The translations under genes and the position numbers were made by a program. From Nanosynbacter sp. (GTDB taxonomy: Bacteria > Patescibacteriota > Saccharimonadia > Saccharimonadales > Saccharimonadaceae), in NCBI GenBank assembly GCA_015257665.1, contig JABZJS010000014.1:1-16049 (forward strand): a stretch of DNA of 16,049 bases, in the 5' to 3' direction. Below the pieces are notes generated by a model. It made no database searches. It worked only from the letters and a program-made list of their open reading frames with translations, and was not told the DNA's origin. Shown here one piece after another: positions 1 through 7,680 of the stretch (the stretch's first letter is position 1; each line of letters begins with the position of its first letter).

Positions 1-1099
1 TGCGGGCCAGCTCCGCCCCAATATGGTGGTGCTTGCCTTCCATCTTGTGCGTCACTGCCTTACCCATATCGTGAAGTAGTGTAGCGATCTTCACAGTACG
101 CACATCTGCCCCAATCTCTGCCGCAATCAGCCCCGCAATCTGCGCCATCTCGGTGCTGTGCTTCAAGACGTTTTGGCCATAGCTTGTCCGGAACTTCAGC
201 TCACCCACAAGGTGGAGCAGCTCCTTTGGAATACCAGCCACACCAATCTCACGCGCCGCGTCTTCACCAGCCCGCACCACTTCTTTGTCAATCTGCTTGT
301 TTGCCTTGGCCACGACCTCCTCGATGCGACCAGGGTGGATCCGCCCATCCTTCATGAGCATCTCGAGGCTCAGGCGCGCCACTTGGCGACGGACTGGGTC
401 AAAGCTACTGAGGACGATCATCCCTGGCGTGTCGTCCACTAAGATGTCAACACCGGTGGCTCGCTGCAGAGCTTGGATATTGCGCCCTTCTTTACCAATG
501 ATGCGACCCTTCATATCGTCGTCGGGCAGCTTAATGGCAGTCACTGTGCGCTCGGCCGTCACTTCGCTACTCATACGCTCCATCGCTGTCACGAGGATCA
601 TCTGAGCCTTCTCCTCGGCATCATCCATCGCTTCGCGCTGCAATTTATCCACCAGGCCAGTCAGGTCTTGGCGGATATCACGCTCGGTCATATGCATCAG
701 CTTACTGGCGGCGTCTTGCTTGGTAAGGCCAGCGATTTTCTCGAGCTTAGCCTGCTGCCGGCCCCGAATCTCACGGATCTCATTTTTGAGCTCATCGACT
801 TCTGTCTCGCTCTTGCGGAGCTTCTCACTGCGGCGATCGAGCTCGTCGAGTTTGCGATCGAGGCTCGCCTCGCGCTCGAGCAAGCGATTCTCTGTCTTTT
901 GCATTGCGCGGCGGCGCTCATTCTCGATCCGCAGCGCCTCGTCCTTGGCCTTAAGGACAATGTCACCTGCTTGCTGCTTGGCCTGAGCCAATTCTTTGTC
1001 AATTGTCCGCTGGCCATTGGTGGTTTGCTGGCGATCGTAGGCATACTTGCCACCAAAACCAAGCGCCACGCCAATCGCCGCGAAGAGTACTTCTATCAT
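1..1099 (-). CDS. rny: RNase Y, N-terminal two thirds (3' end cut by window edge)
   Basis: This is the membrane-anchored endoribonuclease that initiates mRNA decay. The frame is open from an ATG at 1099 to the window edge, 366 codons of a family usually near 510-520 residues, so the C-terminus is outside. In order I see an N-terminal membrane segment (MIEVLFAAIGVALGFGG), a long charged coiled coil rich in Lys, Glu and Arg (about residues 25-160), a KH domain with its GxxG loop GKEG at residues 202-205, and the start of the HD domain with the metal-binding pair H343-D344 in LLHDMGKAVTH. A Shine-Dalgarno sequence (GGAGAAAGG) lies just upstream of the ATG, and a possible promoter lies about 100 bases further up. 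It is downstream of tsaB on the same strand, with a 194-nt gap, so it probably has its own transcript. Several long antisense frames lie opposite and are shadows. Confidence 0.95.
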   Translation of the reverse strand, partial: MIEVLFAAIGVALGFGGKYAYDRQQTTNGQRTIDKELAQAKQQAGDIVLKAKDEALRIENERRRAMQKTENRLLEREASLDRKLDELDRRSEKLRKSETEVDELKNEIREIRGRQQAKLEKIAGLTKQDAASKLMHMTERDIRQDLTGLVDKLQREAMDDAEEKAQMILVTAMERMSSEVTAERTVTAIKLPDDDMKGRIIGKEGRNIQALQRATGVDILVDDTPGMIVLSSFDPVRRQVARLSLEMLMKDGRIHPGRIEEVVAKANKQIDKEVVRAGEDAAREIGVAGIPKELLHLVGELKFRTSYGQNVLKHSTEMAQIAGLIAAEIGADVRTVKIATLLHDMGKAVTHKMEGKHHHIGAELAR

Positions 1100-1198
1100 G
1101 GTATTCCTTTCTCCGGATATGTGTTGTTCTTATTACATCAGACTTGCGTCAGCCCACACCGGTGTTATCAAACATTAAACCTATCTACAGACTAATAT

Positions 1199-1228
1199 AT
1201 TGTATCGCGTTTTGGCTAATTTGCGCAA
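1199..1228 (-). promoter_or_regulatory. Candidate promoter for rny
   Basis: On the minus strand, TTGCGC (1223-1228) and TACAAT (1199-1204) are separated by 18 bases. Transcription would begin near 1192, giving a leader of about 93 nt with a Shine-Dalgarno site before the rny ATG. This contrasts with the leaderless genes elsewhere in the window. It is a pattern match only. Confidence 0.4.
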
Positions 1229-1293
1229 CTGGCAATATGGAGGTCTATCTATTTACAGAGGTAACGATTTATTACCCTTATGCTTCATCCTCG

Positions 1294-1683
1294 CTACTTC
1301 TTTGGCTGGGTGATGTGTGCAGCTGCACCGTACTGAGGTAAGACAATGTTATCATCCTCGCCATGTGCTAGCCGCTTAAGGCAGGCAGCGCGCCAATCAT
1401 CACTCACCGCGCCAACGATCGGGATATGCTGCTCGTGCGCAAGTGTATTAAGCACCGTCAGGCCAATCCGCAGCCCTGTAAAGCTCCCCGGCCCAGACCG
1501 CGCCCCAATGCCAGTTATATCCGCCAGTGTCTTGCCATGCTCGGCCAAGCGATCACGCAGATAAGCCAGCATATCACGCGCCAGGGTGCGACCAGCTGGC
1601 CACTCATAGCTCGTCTGAGTACCAGTATCATCTACCAATGTTAGCTCCACGACCATCCCCGCGCTATTCCACAAAATAATCAT
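1294..1683 (-). CDS. tsaB: TsaB, short form (tRNA t6A synthesis scaffold)
   Basis: TsaB (YeaZ) is the inactive ASKHA-fold partner of TsaD in making N6-threonylcarbamoyladenosine at tRNA position 37. The recognisable signature is GPGSFTGLRIGL at residues 64-75, followed by the usual helix and a strand with PIVGAVS. The protein is only 129 residues, whereas typical bacterial TsaB is about 220-230. Only the N-terminal domain, which forms the dimer and TsaD interface in known structures, is present, and the tail after residue 95 is not recognisable. Its ATG overlaps the tsaE stop by 4 nt (ATGA), so translation is probably coupled. There is no sign of a frameshift: the frame ends in a TAG and the following 190 bases look intergenic. 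TsaD and TsaC are not in the window. Confidence 0.9.
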   Translation of the reverse strand: MIILWNSAGMVVELTLVDDTGTQTSYEWPAGRTLARDMLAYLRDRLAEHGKTLADITGIGARSGPGSFTGLRIGLTVLNTLAHEQHIPIVGAVSDDWRAACLKRLAHGEDDNIVLPQYGAAAHITQPKK

Positions 1684-2138
1684 GCCGAGACCTCCTGGAG
1701 AAGCTGGGTCAACACGGTGCCACCAGCCTCAATATCCAGCTGGCGGACCGTCTCGCTCTGTGCAGTAATGGTGATCGTTAGGTGGTCGGGTGGGACGACA
1801 TCCGCTACAGCCTGAGCCCACTCGATGATAGTCACTGTGCGGGGCTCAGCAATCGCCTCTGCCAGCTCAAGCTGCATCACCCCTGCATCGCCCACACGAT
1901 AAAAATCATAATGCGCAAGCTGGATATCATCGCGCCCGTGATACAGCCGACTAATCGTAAAAGTTGGGCTCTGGATATCATCGGTAATGGCGAGGCCATG
2001 CGCAACCCCCTTAACAAGCGTCGTCTTGCCTGCGCCAATATCCCCTACTAGCACAATCACCTCACCACCGCGTAACGCCTGGCCGAAGCGTTGACCAAGT
2101 TGTAACGTATCAGCAAGTGATTGACAGATAACACGCAT
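1680..2138 (-). CDS. tsaE: TsaE, ATPase of the tRNA t6A complex
   Basis: TsaE (YjeE) is the small P-loop ATPase that turns over the TsaB-TsaD complex during t6A synthesis. The 152-residue length is normal for the family. The Walker A motif GDIGAGKTT is at residues 32-40, and the family motifs SPTFTISRLY (the switch-like region), HYDFYRV and IIEWAQ follow in the expected order. The start ATG at 2138 lies only 9 bases after a good extended -10 (TGCTATACT), so the leader would be about 3 nt and no Shine-Dalgarno is available. It is the first gene of a tsaE-tsaB unit and is divergent from pilB, with a 99-nt shared control region. Confidence 0.94.
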   Translation of the reverse strand: MRVICQSLADTLQLGQRFGQALRGGEVIVLVGDIGAGKTTLVKGVAHGLAITDDIQSPTFTISRLYHGRDDIQLAHYDFYRVGDAGVMQLELAEAIAEPRTVTIIEWAQAVADVVPPDHLTITITAQSETVRQLDIEAGGTVLTQLLQEVSA

Positions 2139-2147
2139 ACTGGCTCT

Positions 2148-2156
2148 AGTATAGCA
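2148..2156 (-). promoter_or_regulatory. Extended -10 promoter of tsaE-tsaB
   Basis: The minus strand reads TGCTATACT, an extended -10 element, with nine bases between it and the tsaE ATG. Initiation about seven bases after the hexamer would leave a leader of roughly three nucleotides. I see no convincing -35, which extended -10 promoters can do without. Confidence 0.5.
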
Positions 2157-2195
2157 CAGCCTTACCTCCGTTGATACGAATATCGCTCTATCCTC

Positions 2196-2224
2196 TAGTC
2201 AGCATAAGCATAATGAGCTACAAT
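2196..2224 (+). promoter_or_regulatory. Candidate promoter of pilB-pilC
   Basis: TAGTCA (2196-2201) and TACAAT (2219-2224) are spaced by 17 bases, and the hexamer ends 13 bases before the pilB ATG. A start near 2231 gives a leader of about 7 nt with no Shine-Dalgarno. The match to the -35 consensus is four of six, so this is tentative. Confidence 0.4.
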
Positions 2225-2237
2225 AAGCGTAAGTACT

Positions 2238-4019
2238 ATGCATATATCTGATTCTACTATCGTCAAACTCCTCGAGCGCAGTGGCGCTGCGACCAGCCAG
2301 CAGCTCCAACCACTGGTGAGTGAGGCTGCGTCGTCTAATTTGCGGCTGCAAGATATTGTCTTGCAAAATAACCTCATCGACGAACGTGCTCTCACTAAGC
2401 TCTACGCTACCTACGCTGACATCCCTTATATCGAGCTCGATCCGCGTGATATCCCCTCCGATATCCTTACGCGCATCCCTGAGCGAATCGCCCGCCAGTA
2501 TAATGCTGTCATCTTCAAGATCGACCCTGATGGGCTGATCCACCTCGCCATGGATGACCCAGACGATGTGCAAGCTGTCAACTTTATCGAGAAGGAAATT
2601 GGCACAAACACCCGTGTCTATATTGCGCCACGCAGCAATATCTTGGAATGCCTTGAGGGGTACCGCGGCGATGTGACGCAGGAGCTCAAGGAAGTGATCG
2701 ACATCCAGCGCGAGGATGATGGCTCCAACCAAAAAGTGACTGAAGCAGAGGTAGCAGAAGACTCACCAATCGCCCAAACGGTTAATCTGTTACTAGAGTA
2801 TGCCATCCGCAGCAATGCCAGCGATATCCACATCGAGCCTCGCGAGCAATTCGTGCAAGTACGTTACCGGATTGATGGCGTCCTTAAAGAAGTAAACCGC
2901 CTACCCAAGAATGTGCTTGGTGCACTCGTAAGCCGCATTAAGATCCTCTCCAACCTCAAGATAGACGAACGCCGCATACCACAAGACGGTCGCTTTAAGA
3001 TCAAAGTCGCAGGCAAGCAGTACGCCCTGCGCGTCAGCACGCTACCCATCGCTGATGGTGAGAAGGTGGTGATGCGTATCCTCGACGAATCGAACCAAGC
3101 AGTGACGCTCGAGCAGCTTGGCTACTGGGGCCATTCGTTGGCTGTTATTAATCAAGCACTAACCGAGCCCAATGGGATGATCCTCGTGACGGGTCCAACC
3201 GGGAGCGGCAAGTCTACCTCACTTTTTTCCGTCCTTTCGATGCTTAATACACCTGAGGTCAACATCTCAACCATTGAGGATCCTGTGGAGTATAAGATCC
3301 CCGGCGTCAACCAAACCCAAACCAATAGCAAAGCTGGTATGACATTCGCCAGTGGCTTGCGCGCTCTGCTGCGCCAAGACCCAAACATTATCATGGTAGG
3401 TGAGATCCGCGATGGCGAAACAGCTAACCTTGGTGTCCAAGCTGCCTTAACGGGCCACTTGGTATTTAGTACACTCCACACCAATAACGCCGCTACTTGT
3501 TTGCCGCGCCTACTCGATATGGGGATCGAGCCCTTCCTTATCGCCAGTACCGTTAAGGCCGTGGTAGGCCAGCGCCTGGTGCGCCGCCTCTGTATGAACT
3601 GCCGCCAAAGCTATGTACCCAACCAAACAGAAGTCGCAGAAATCGTCCGCCTCTTCCACCTTGCGCCGGGCCAAAATTTCTATTACATCCACCAGCTTGA
3701 GGCCCAGGCTATCGTCCAAAAAGTCGGTGGTGAGACACCCTGGGGCACGACGGATACCACCATCGCTGCCCTCTGGCGGCCAAACCCAAATGGCTGCGAT
3801 GAATGCAATCACACCGGCTTCAAGGGCCGGGTGGGTATCTACGAAGTCCTCGGCACTTCGCGCGAAATCCAAAAGATGATCATCGGCGGCAACACCAGCA
3901 ACGAAATCCAAGACCAAGCCGTCGCCGAGGGGATGACCACTATGCTCACCGATGGATTAATAAAAGCAATCCGCGGCAACACCACTGTAGAAGAAGTGCT
4001 CCGCGTCACAAAGGAATAA
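2238..4019 (+). CDS. pilB: PilB, type IV pilus extension ATPase
   Basis: This is the hexameric cytoplasmic motor that drives pilin polymerisation (GspE/PilB family); 593 residues is a normal length. Residues 1 to about 145 look like the N-terminal MshEN/GspE-N region. The core then shows the N2 domain (SDIHIEPRE), Walker A GPTGSGKS at 319-326, an Asp box (TIEDPVEY), Walker B with VGEIRDGET around 387-394 (catalytic E389), and the His box LTGHLVFSTLHTN. A zinc tetracysteine typical of PilB rather than PilT is present: C452-x2-C455 and C520-x2-C523. An insert of about 50 residues separates the two Cys pairs (around 468-515). pilC begins one base after its TAA. No retraction ATPase (pilT) is found in the window. 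No Shine-Dalgarno is obvious before the ATG. Confidence 0.96.
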   Translation: MHISDSTIVKLLERSGAATSQQLQPLVSEAASSNLRLQDIVLQNNLIDERALTKLYATYADIPYIELDPRDIPSDILTRIPERIARQYNAVIFKIDPDGLIHLAMDDPDDVQAVNFIEKEIGTNTRVYIAPRSNILECLEGYRGDVTQELKEVIDIQREDDGSNQKVTEAEVAEDSPIAQTVNLLLEYAIRSNASDIHIEPREQFVQVRYRIDGVLKEVNRLPKNVLGALVSRIKILSNLKIDERRIPQDGRFKIKVAGKQYALRVSTLPIADGEKVVMRILDESNQAVTLEQLGYWGHSLAVINQALTEPNGMILVTGPTGSGKSTSLFSVLSMLNTPEVNISTIEDPVEYKIPGVNQTQTNSKAGMTFASGLRALLRQDPNIIMVGEIRDGETANLGVQAALTGHLVFSTLHTNNAATCLPRLLDMGIEPFLIASTVKAVVGQRLVRRLCMNCRQSYVPNQTEVAEIVRLFHLAPGQNFYYIHQLEAQAIVQKVGGETPWGTTDTTIAALWRPNPNGCDECNHTGFKGRVGIYEVLGTSREIQKMIIGGNTSNEIQDQAVAEGMTTMLTDGLIKAIRGNTTVEEVLRVTKE

Positions 4020-4020
4020 C

Positions 4021-5238
4021 ATGCCACAATTTCGCTACATCGCCATCACGAACAAAAACGACTCCATCAATGGAACGATCGACGCTCCCGATCGTGCTAG
4101 TGCCCTAGCCAGCCTGAGCCGTCAAGGCCTGCGACCAATTAGCGCTGAAGAGGTTAAGCCAAAGCGCGCCAGCTTTGCTCTCTTTGGTGGCAACAAGGTC
4201 AAGAGTGAAGACTTGGTGATGTTTACCCGTCAGCTCAGCGCCATGGTGTCGGCTGGTGTACCGTTGCTGCGCGCCATGGGTTCACTGCACGACCACACCA
4301 GTAGTAAAGCCCTCCAAATGGTGACAGGCGACTTGCTGCGCGATGTCGAGGGCGGTATGGCACTCGCCGACGCACTCGAAAAGCACCCAGAGACCTTTAA
4401 TACCGTTTTTATTAACATGGTGCGCGCGGGTGAGGCAGCTGGTATTCTCGATGATATCCTCAAGCGCCTGGCCATGCAACAAGAAAAAAACGCCAGTATG
4501 CGCAAAAAAATCAAAAGCGCCATGACATACCCTACCGTGCTCATTGTCATCACCATTGCCGCCTTTTTTGGCTTGATGGTCTTTGTTATTCCACAAATCG
4601 GCAGCATTGTGCGTGGCCTCGGCGGGCCGGACGCCAAGCTGCCCGCCATTACCGAGTTTATGCTCGGGCTGAGCGCATTTATCATCCAATATGGGATCTT
4701 TATCATTGCTGCGCTCGGTGCGGGGATATACTTCTTCCGCCGCTATATCAAGACACCAGCAGGCAAACTCTGGCTCCACACCATCATTCTCAAGATACCA
4801 AAAATCAACGATATCATCACCAAAATCGCCGTTGCTCGCTTTGCTCGCACGTTCTCGGCGTTGATGGGGTCGGGGGTAGCAGTACTCGAATCCCTCCGCG
4901 TGACTGCCCGAGCAGTGGGTAACAAAGTCTACGAAAATGCCCTCAATGATGCTGCCGAGCAAGTCAAAAATGGGCGCAACCTCTCGAGTATCATCGAAAA
5001 AAATCCACTCTTCCCACCCATCGTGGCGCAAATGCTTTCCGTTGGCGAAGAGACTGGCCAGACCGATACCGTGCTTGTGAAGGTGGCAGATTATTATGAG
5101 GAGGAAGTAGACGTCGCAATCGATGGCATCAGCTCCATCATCGAGCCCGTCATGATCGTCATCATGGGCGGCATGGTCGGGCTCATTGCCGCCTCGGTGA
5201 TGTTGCCAATCTCGAATATGGCAAATCAGATTAAGTAA
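4021..5238 (+). CDS. pilC: PilC, type IV pilus inner-membrane platform
   Basis: PilC (GspF family) is the polytopic membrane protein that couples the PilB motor to pilin insertion. The 405-residue protein has two tandem GspF domains, each starting with a similar phrase: FTRQLSAMVSAGVPLLRAM near residue 69 and FARTFSALMGSGVAVLESL near residue 277. Hydrophobic membrane spans are visible at about 168-192, 222-240 and 376-398, the usual three. An AAGGA Shine-Dalgarno overlaps the end of pilB, and the spacing is one base, so the two are co-translated. A 200-nt gap with its own promoter follows before pilM. Confidence 0.96.
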   Translation: MPQFRYIAITNKNDSINGTIDAPDRASALASLSRQGLRPISAEEVKPKRASFALFGGNKVKSEDLVMFTRQLSAMVSAGVPLLRAMGSLHDHTSSKALQMVTGDLLRDVEGGMALADALEKHPETFNTVFINMVRAGEAAGILDDILKRLAMQQEKNASMRKKIKSAMTYPTVLIVITIAAFFGLMVFVIPQIGSIVRGLGGPDAKLPAITEFMLGLSAFIIQYGIFIIAALGAGIYFFRRYIKTPAGKLWLHTIILKIPKINDIITKIAVARFARTFSALMGSGVAVLESLRVTARAVGNKVYENALNDAAEQVKNGRNLSSIIEKNPLFPPIVAQMLSVGEETGQTDTVLVKVADYYEEEVDVAIDGISSIIEPVMIVIMGGMVGLIAASVMLPISNMANQIK

Positions 5239-5384
5239 GACTGGATTCCCTATTCTCTGTCGGCGTTTCAGCTACATATTAGTTCTTTATCCGATAGCGT
5301 GATCTGCCACTGGCCAGCGACCTGTCTTTTTTGCCATTATCACATCACGGACAACAGTTTATCGATCCATGACAATCCTCCTCA

Positions 5385-5398
5385 AAACGCTAGCGTTT
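5385..5398. promoter_or_regulatory. Perfect 14-bp palindrome upstream of pilM, possible operator
   Basis: AAACGCTAGCGTTT is its own reverse complement. It sits 16 bases before the -10 hexamer of the pilM promoter, where a -35 element would normally be and where none is recognisable. Such a position suits a dimeric regulator acting on the promoter. The binding function is inferred; a 14-bp perfect palindrome is unlikely but not impossible by chance in this length of sequence. Confidence 0.35.
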
Positions 5399-5411
5399 AT
5401 CATATCGCTTA

Positions 5412-5420
5412 TGCTATAAT
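5412..5420 (+). promoter_or_regulatory. Extended -10 promoter of the pilM operon
   Basis: TGCTATAAT is a consensus extended -10 element. It ends 18 bases before the pilM ATG, predicting a leader of about 12 nt in which I see no Shine-Dalgarno. This makes pilM-pilN-pilO a unit separable from pilB-pilC. Confidence 0.6.
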
Positions 5421-5438
5421 GACGGAAACGAACGTATC

Positions 5439-6497
5439 ATGGCAAAGTTATTTTATCGCGACAAACCAATCATCGGTCTCGACATTAGTCAGACAGGCAT
5501 CAAAATCATGTCAATCGACTCCAAGCGCTGGCTCGTGCTGGGCTATGGTTCGCTCGACCTCGACCCCAAGGAAGTCCAGACATCCCTCGACAACCCTGAT
5601 GACTCCTACCTAGCCGAGCGCCTCAGCTCGCTCATCAACGAACATCTCATTGGCAACCTTGGTAGCGATCACGTAGTGATTGGTGTGCCAACCAGCCGCA
5701 CCTACTCGCGCACTTTCATGATCCCAGCTAAAGAAGCAGCACACCTCGATGGCGCTATCCAGGTGGAGGTCGACCAGTATATTCCGCTGCCGCTCGATTC
5801 GCTCTATGTTGACTATGAAGTGATCGAGCACACCAAAGAGCAGCTCAACGTTGTGATGTCAGCTGTGCCTAAGCAGCTGGTCGACGCCTGTTTGCAAGCA
5901 GCCGAAGCGGTGGGACTCGTGCCCGTAGTCGTTGAGCCTAATATCAACGCTATTGCACGCGTGCTCGACAGCGCTGATGCTGGCAACCTTCTCACGCTTG
6001 TCGTCGATATTGGTCCAGCGAGTACCGACATCGCTGTGCTAGATAAAAGTGCTGTCCGCCTGACTGGTGGGGTGGCAATTGGCGGCAACACCTTCACTAT
6101 CGACATCTCGAAGCATCTCAACATCACACTCGAGAATGCCCATCAGCTCAAGGTGCTCAATGGCCTCTCGCCTGGGCCACGCCAAGCTGGCATCACTGAG
6201 GCACTCAAACCAAGTCTCAAGCGCATTAGCACCGAAATTCGCAAAGTGATCCGCTATTATAACGACCGGATTGGTGATGAGCGCAAGATCGAGCAAATCG
6301 TCATCGTCGGTGGTGGTAGCAATGTACCAGGCATGGGCGACTTCTTCACCAACGACCTCGTCATGCCAGTGCGCGTCGTTAATCCATGGCAAAAGCTCGA
6401 CTTTGGCAAGCTCCAGCAGCCACAAAAGCAGTTTCGGCCTCGGTATATCAGTGTTGCAGGCCTGGCTAGCCTTAGTAGTGGGGAGATTTGGAAATGA
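5439..6497 (+). CDS. pilM: PilM, actin-like type IV pilus assembly protein
   Basis: PilM is an FtsA/actin-fold cytoplasmic protein that binds ATP and the N-terminal tail of PilN, linking the motor to the membrane subcomplex. The 352-residue length is typical. Phosphate-1, phosphate-2 and adenosine-type motifs of the actin fold are visible: IGLDISQTGIKIM near residue 12, LVVDIGPASTDIAVL near 186, and IVIVGGGSNVPGM near 285. The family phrase QVEVDQYIPLPLDSLYVDYEV is also present near residue 108. Its TGA overlaps the ATG of pilN by 4 nt. The leader has no clear Shine-Dalgarno, and a perfect palindrome lies upstream of the promoter. Confidence 0.94.
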   Translation: MAKLFYRDKPIIGLDISQTGIKIMSIDSKRWLVLGYGSLDLDPKEVQTSLDNPDDSYLAERLSSLINEHLIGNLGSDHVVIGVPTSRTYSRTFMIPAKEAAHLDGAIQVEVDQYIPLPLDSLYVDYEVIEHTKEQLNVVMSAVPKQLVDACLQAAEAVGLVPVVVEPNINAIARVLDSADAGNLLTLVVDIGPASTDIAVLDKSAVRLTGGVAIGGNTFTIDISKHLNITLENAHQLKVLNGLSPGPRQAGITEALKPSLKRISTEIRKVIRYYNDRIGDERKIEQIVIVGGGSNVPGMGDFFTNDLVMPVRVVNPWQKLDFGKLQQPQKQFRPRYISVAGLASLSSGEIWK

Positions 6498-7054
6498 TTA
6501 ATCTATTGCCACCAGCGTATAAAAAGCAGCTCGCTGCGAGCCGCACCAACACCTTACTACGCCGCTATGTCGTGCTCCTGTTTGTCTTAGTCTTTATCGT
6601 TTTGGCTGAAATTGGCGGCGTGTACTTTTTCATCGCAACCGAGCGTAGCCGCAACCAAGCTGCCGTGGAACGCAATCACAACAAAACTGCCGAATACGCC
6701 ACCGTCAAGCGTGAAGCAACTGAATTCAAGGCTAACCTCACGACAGCCAAAGCCATCCTTGACCAACAGGTCTCGTACACCCGCCTTATCAAGCTTATTG
6801 CCGACCGCCTCCCACCCAACGTTATCATCGAGCAGCTTAATATTGACCCAACCACCTTTGGCACCCCCACCACACTAAGCATCCGCGCCAAAGGCTACAA
6901 CGATGCCATTGCTCTGCGCAACCGCCTCAATGACTCCGCTATCTTCTCCAGTGTCAGCTTCCAATCCATCACGCTGCAAGACAAAGACGCCGGTAGTTAT
7001 CCCTACACCTCAACCTACAGTGTCACATTCAAGAAAGGAATCGGCCAACAATGA
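6494..7054 (+). CDS. pilN: PilN, bitopic type IV pilus assembly protein
   Basis: PilN is an inner-membrane protein whose cytoplasmic tail docks on PilM and whose external ferredoxin-like domain pairs with PilO. I choose the ATG at 6494 because it overlaps the pilM stop (ATGA) and puts the sequence MINLLPPAYK at the very N-terminus. INLLP is the motif known to insert into the PilM groove. A transmembrane helix (about 25-48, YVVLLFVLVFIVLAEIGGVYFF), a coiled coil (about 50-95) and an alpha/beta domain (about 100-180) follow. The length of 186 residues is normal. A TTG two codons upstream is a less likely start. It ends in an ATGA overlap with the next gene. Confidence 0.9.
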   Translation: MINLLPPAYKKQLAASRTNTLLRRYVVLLFVLVFIVLAEIGGVYFFIATERSRNQAAVERNHNKTAEYATVKREATEFKANLTTAKAILDQQVSYTRLIKLIADRLPPNVIIEQLNIDPTTFGTPTTLSIRAKGYNDAIALRNRLNDSAIFSSVSFQSITLQDKDAGSYPYTSTYSVTFKKGIGQQ

Positions 7055-7680
7055 GCAAAAAATTCACGCTAACGGCGACAAACCTCCGGATTATCCTTGC
7101 CGTGTCGCTAGTAGTTATTACTGCAATTGGAGCTGGTGGTTTTGCCCTTGCCTATAACTGGCTTGATGGCTTTGCGGCCGATGCCAGCACTGTCGCCTCG
7201 CACGCTGCCGCCAGTGAGTCTGAGCTGCAAGAGCTCTCCCAGACCGAAAAGATGCTCAAAACGCAGCATCATGCCGTCGAGCGCGCCTCCAAGATCGCTG
7301 CCGAAAGTAAAAGCTACCAATATCAGGATCAGATCATCAACGACCTTAACGACTTTGCCCGCAAAGCTGGCATTACTATTGCAGACATCACCTTTGCCGA
7401 TAACAATGCTAAGGGCAGTTCGTCAAGTAGCTCATCGAGTAGCAGCAAGACGGGCACATCCCTGCCTGCTATTGCCGGACTCAAAGCGACTACTGCATCT
7501 GTCACCGTCAAGAACCCCGTCGAGTATCGCAAGCTTCTTACCTTCATGTATCTTGTCGAGCAAAGCCTGACAAAGATGCGCATAGCCAATGTTGACCTCT
7601 CGCGCAGCACCGCTCAGGGCCAGCCACCCGATAGTATTACTAGTAACACATTAACCATCGAGGTATATCTCCGATCATGA
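7051..7680 (+). CDS. pilO: PilO-like bitopic type IV pilus assembly protein
   Basis: Position and architecture point to PilO, the partner of PilN: a short cytoplasmic tail, one transmembrane helix (about 13-36), a coiled coil rich in Glu, Gln and Lys (about 48-100) and a C-terminal alpha/beta domain (about 103-209). Sequence similarity to characterised PilO is too low for me to assert by eye, so the name rests largely on gene order. Within the C-terminal domain there is a run of ten serines (residues 123-132) encoded by mixed AGT, AGC, TCG and TCA codons, probably a flexible loop. The ATG overlaps the pilN stop and its own TGA overlaps the next ATG (ATGA at both ends). Confidence 0.83.
   Translation: MSKKFTLTATNLRIILAVSLVVITAIGAGGFALAYNWLDGFAADASTVASHAAASESELQELSQTEKMLKTQHHAVERASKIAAESKSYQYQDQIINDLNDFARKAGITIADITFADNNAKGSSSSSSSSSSKTGTSLPAIAGLKATTASVTVKNPVEYRKLLTFMYLVEQSLTKMRIANVDLSRSTAQGQPPDSITSNTLTIEVYLRS

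Noticed and set aside
473..1195. A 240-codon plus-strand frame opposite rny
   Set aside because: It is the exact codon-register mirror of RNase Y, whose KH and HD motifs are clear on the minus strand. GC-rich, biased codons leave such antisense frames open.
4282..5031. A 249-codon minus-strand frame opposite pilC
   Set aside because: It lies wholly inside pilC, has no promoter or Shine-Dalgarno, and reads as low-complexity charged sequence with no motif.
5327..5332. T-run after pilC as an intrinsic terminator
   Set aside because: Six T follow GCGACCTGTC, but I could not form a stable stem directly before it; only a three-base-pair GCC/GGC turn exists further upstream.
5365..5383. Minus-strand GAGGAGG followed by an ATG in the pilC-pilM gap
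   Set aside because: The reading frame closes after three codons (Met-Asp-Arg-stop) and no promoter points at it, so it is probably chance.
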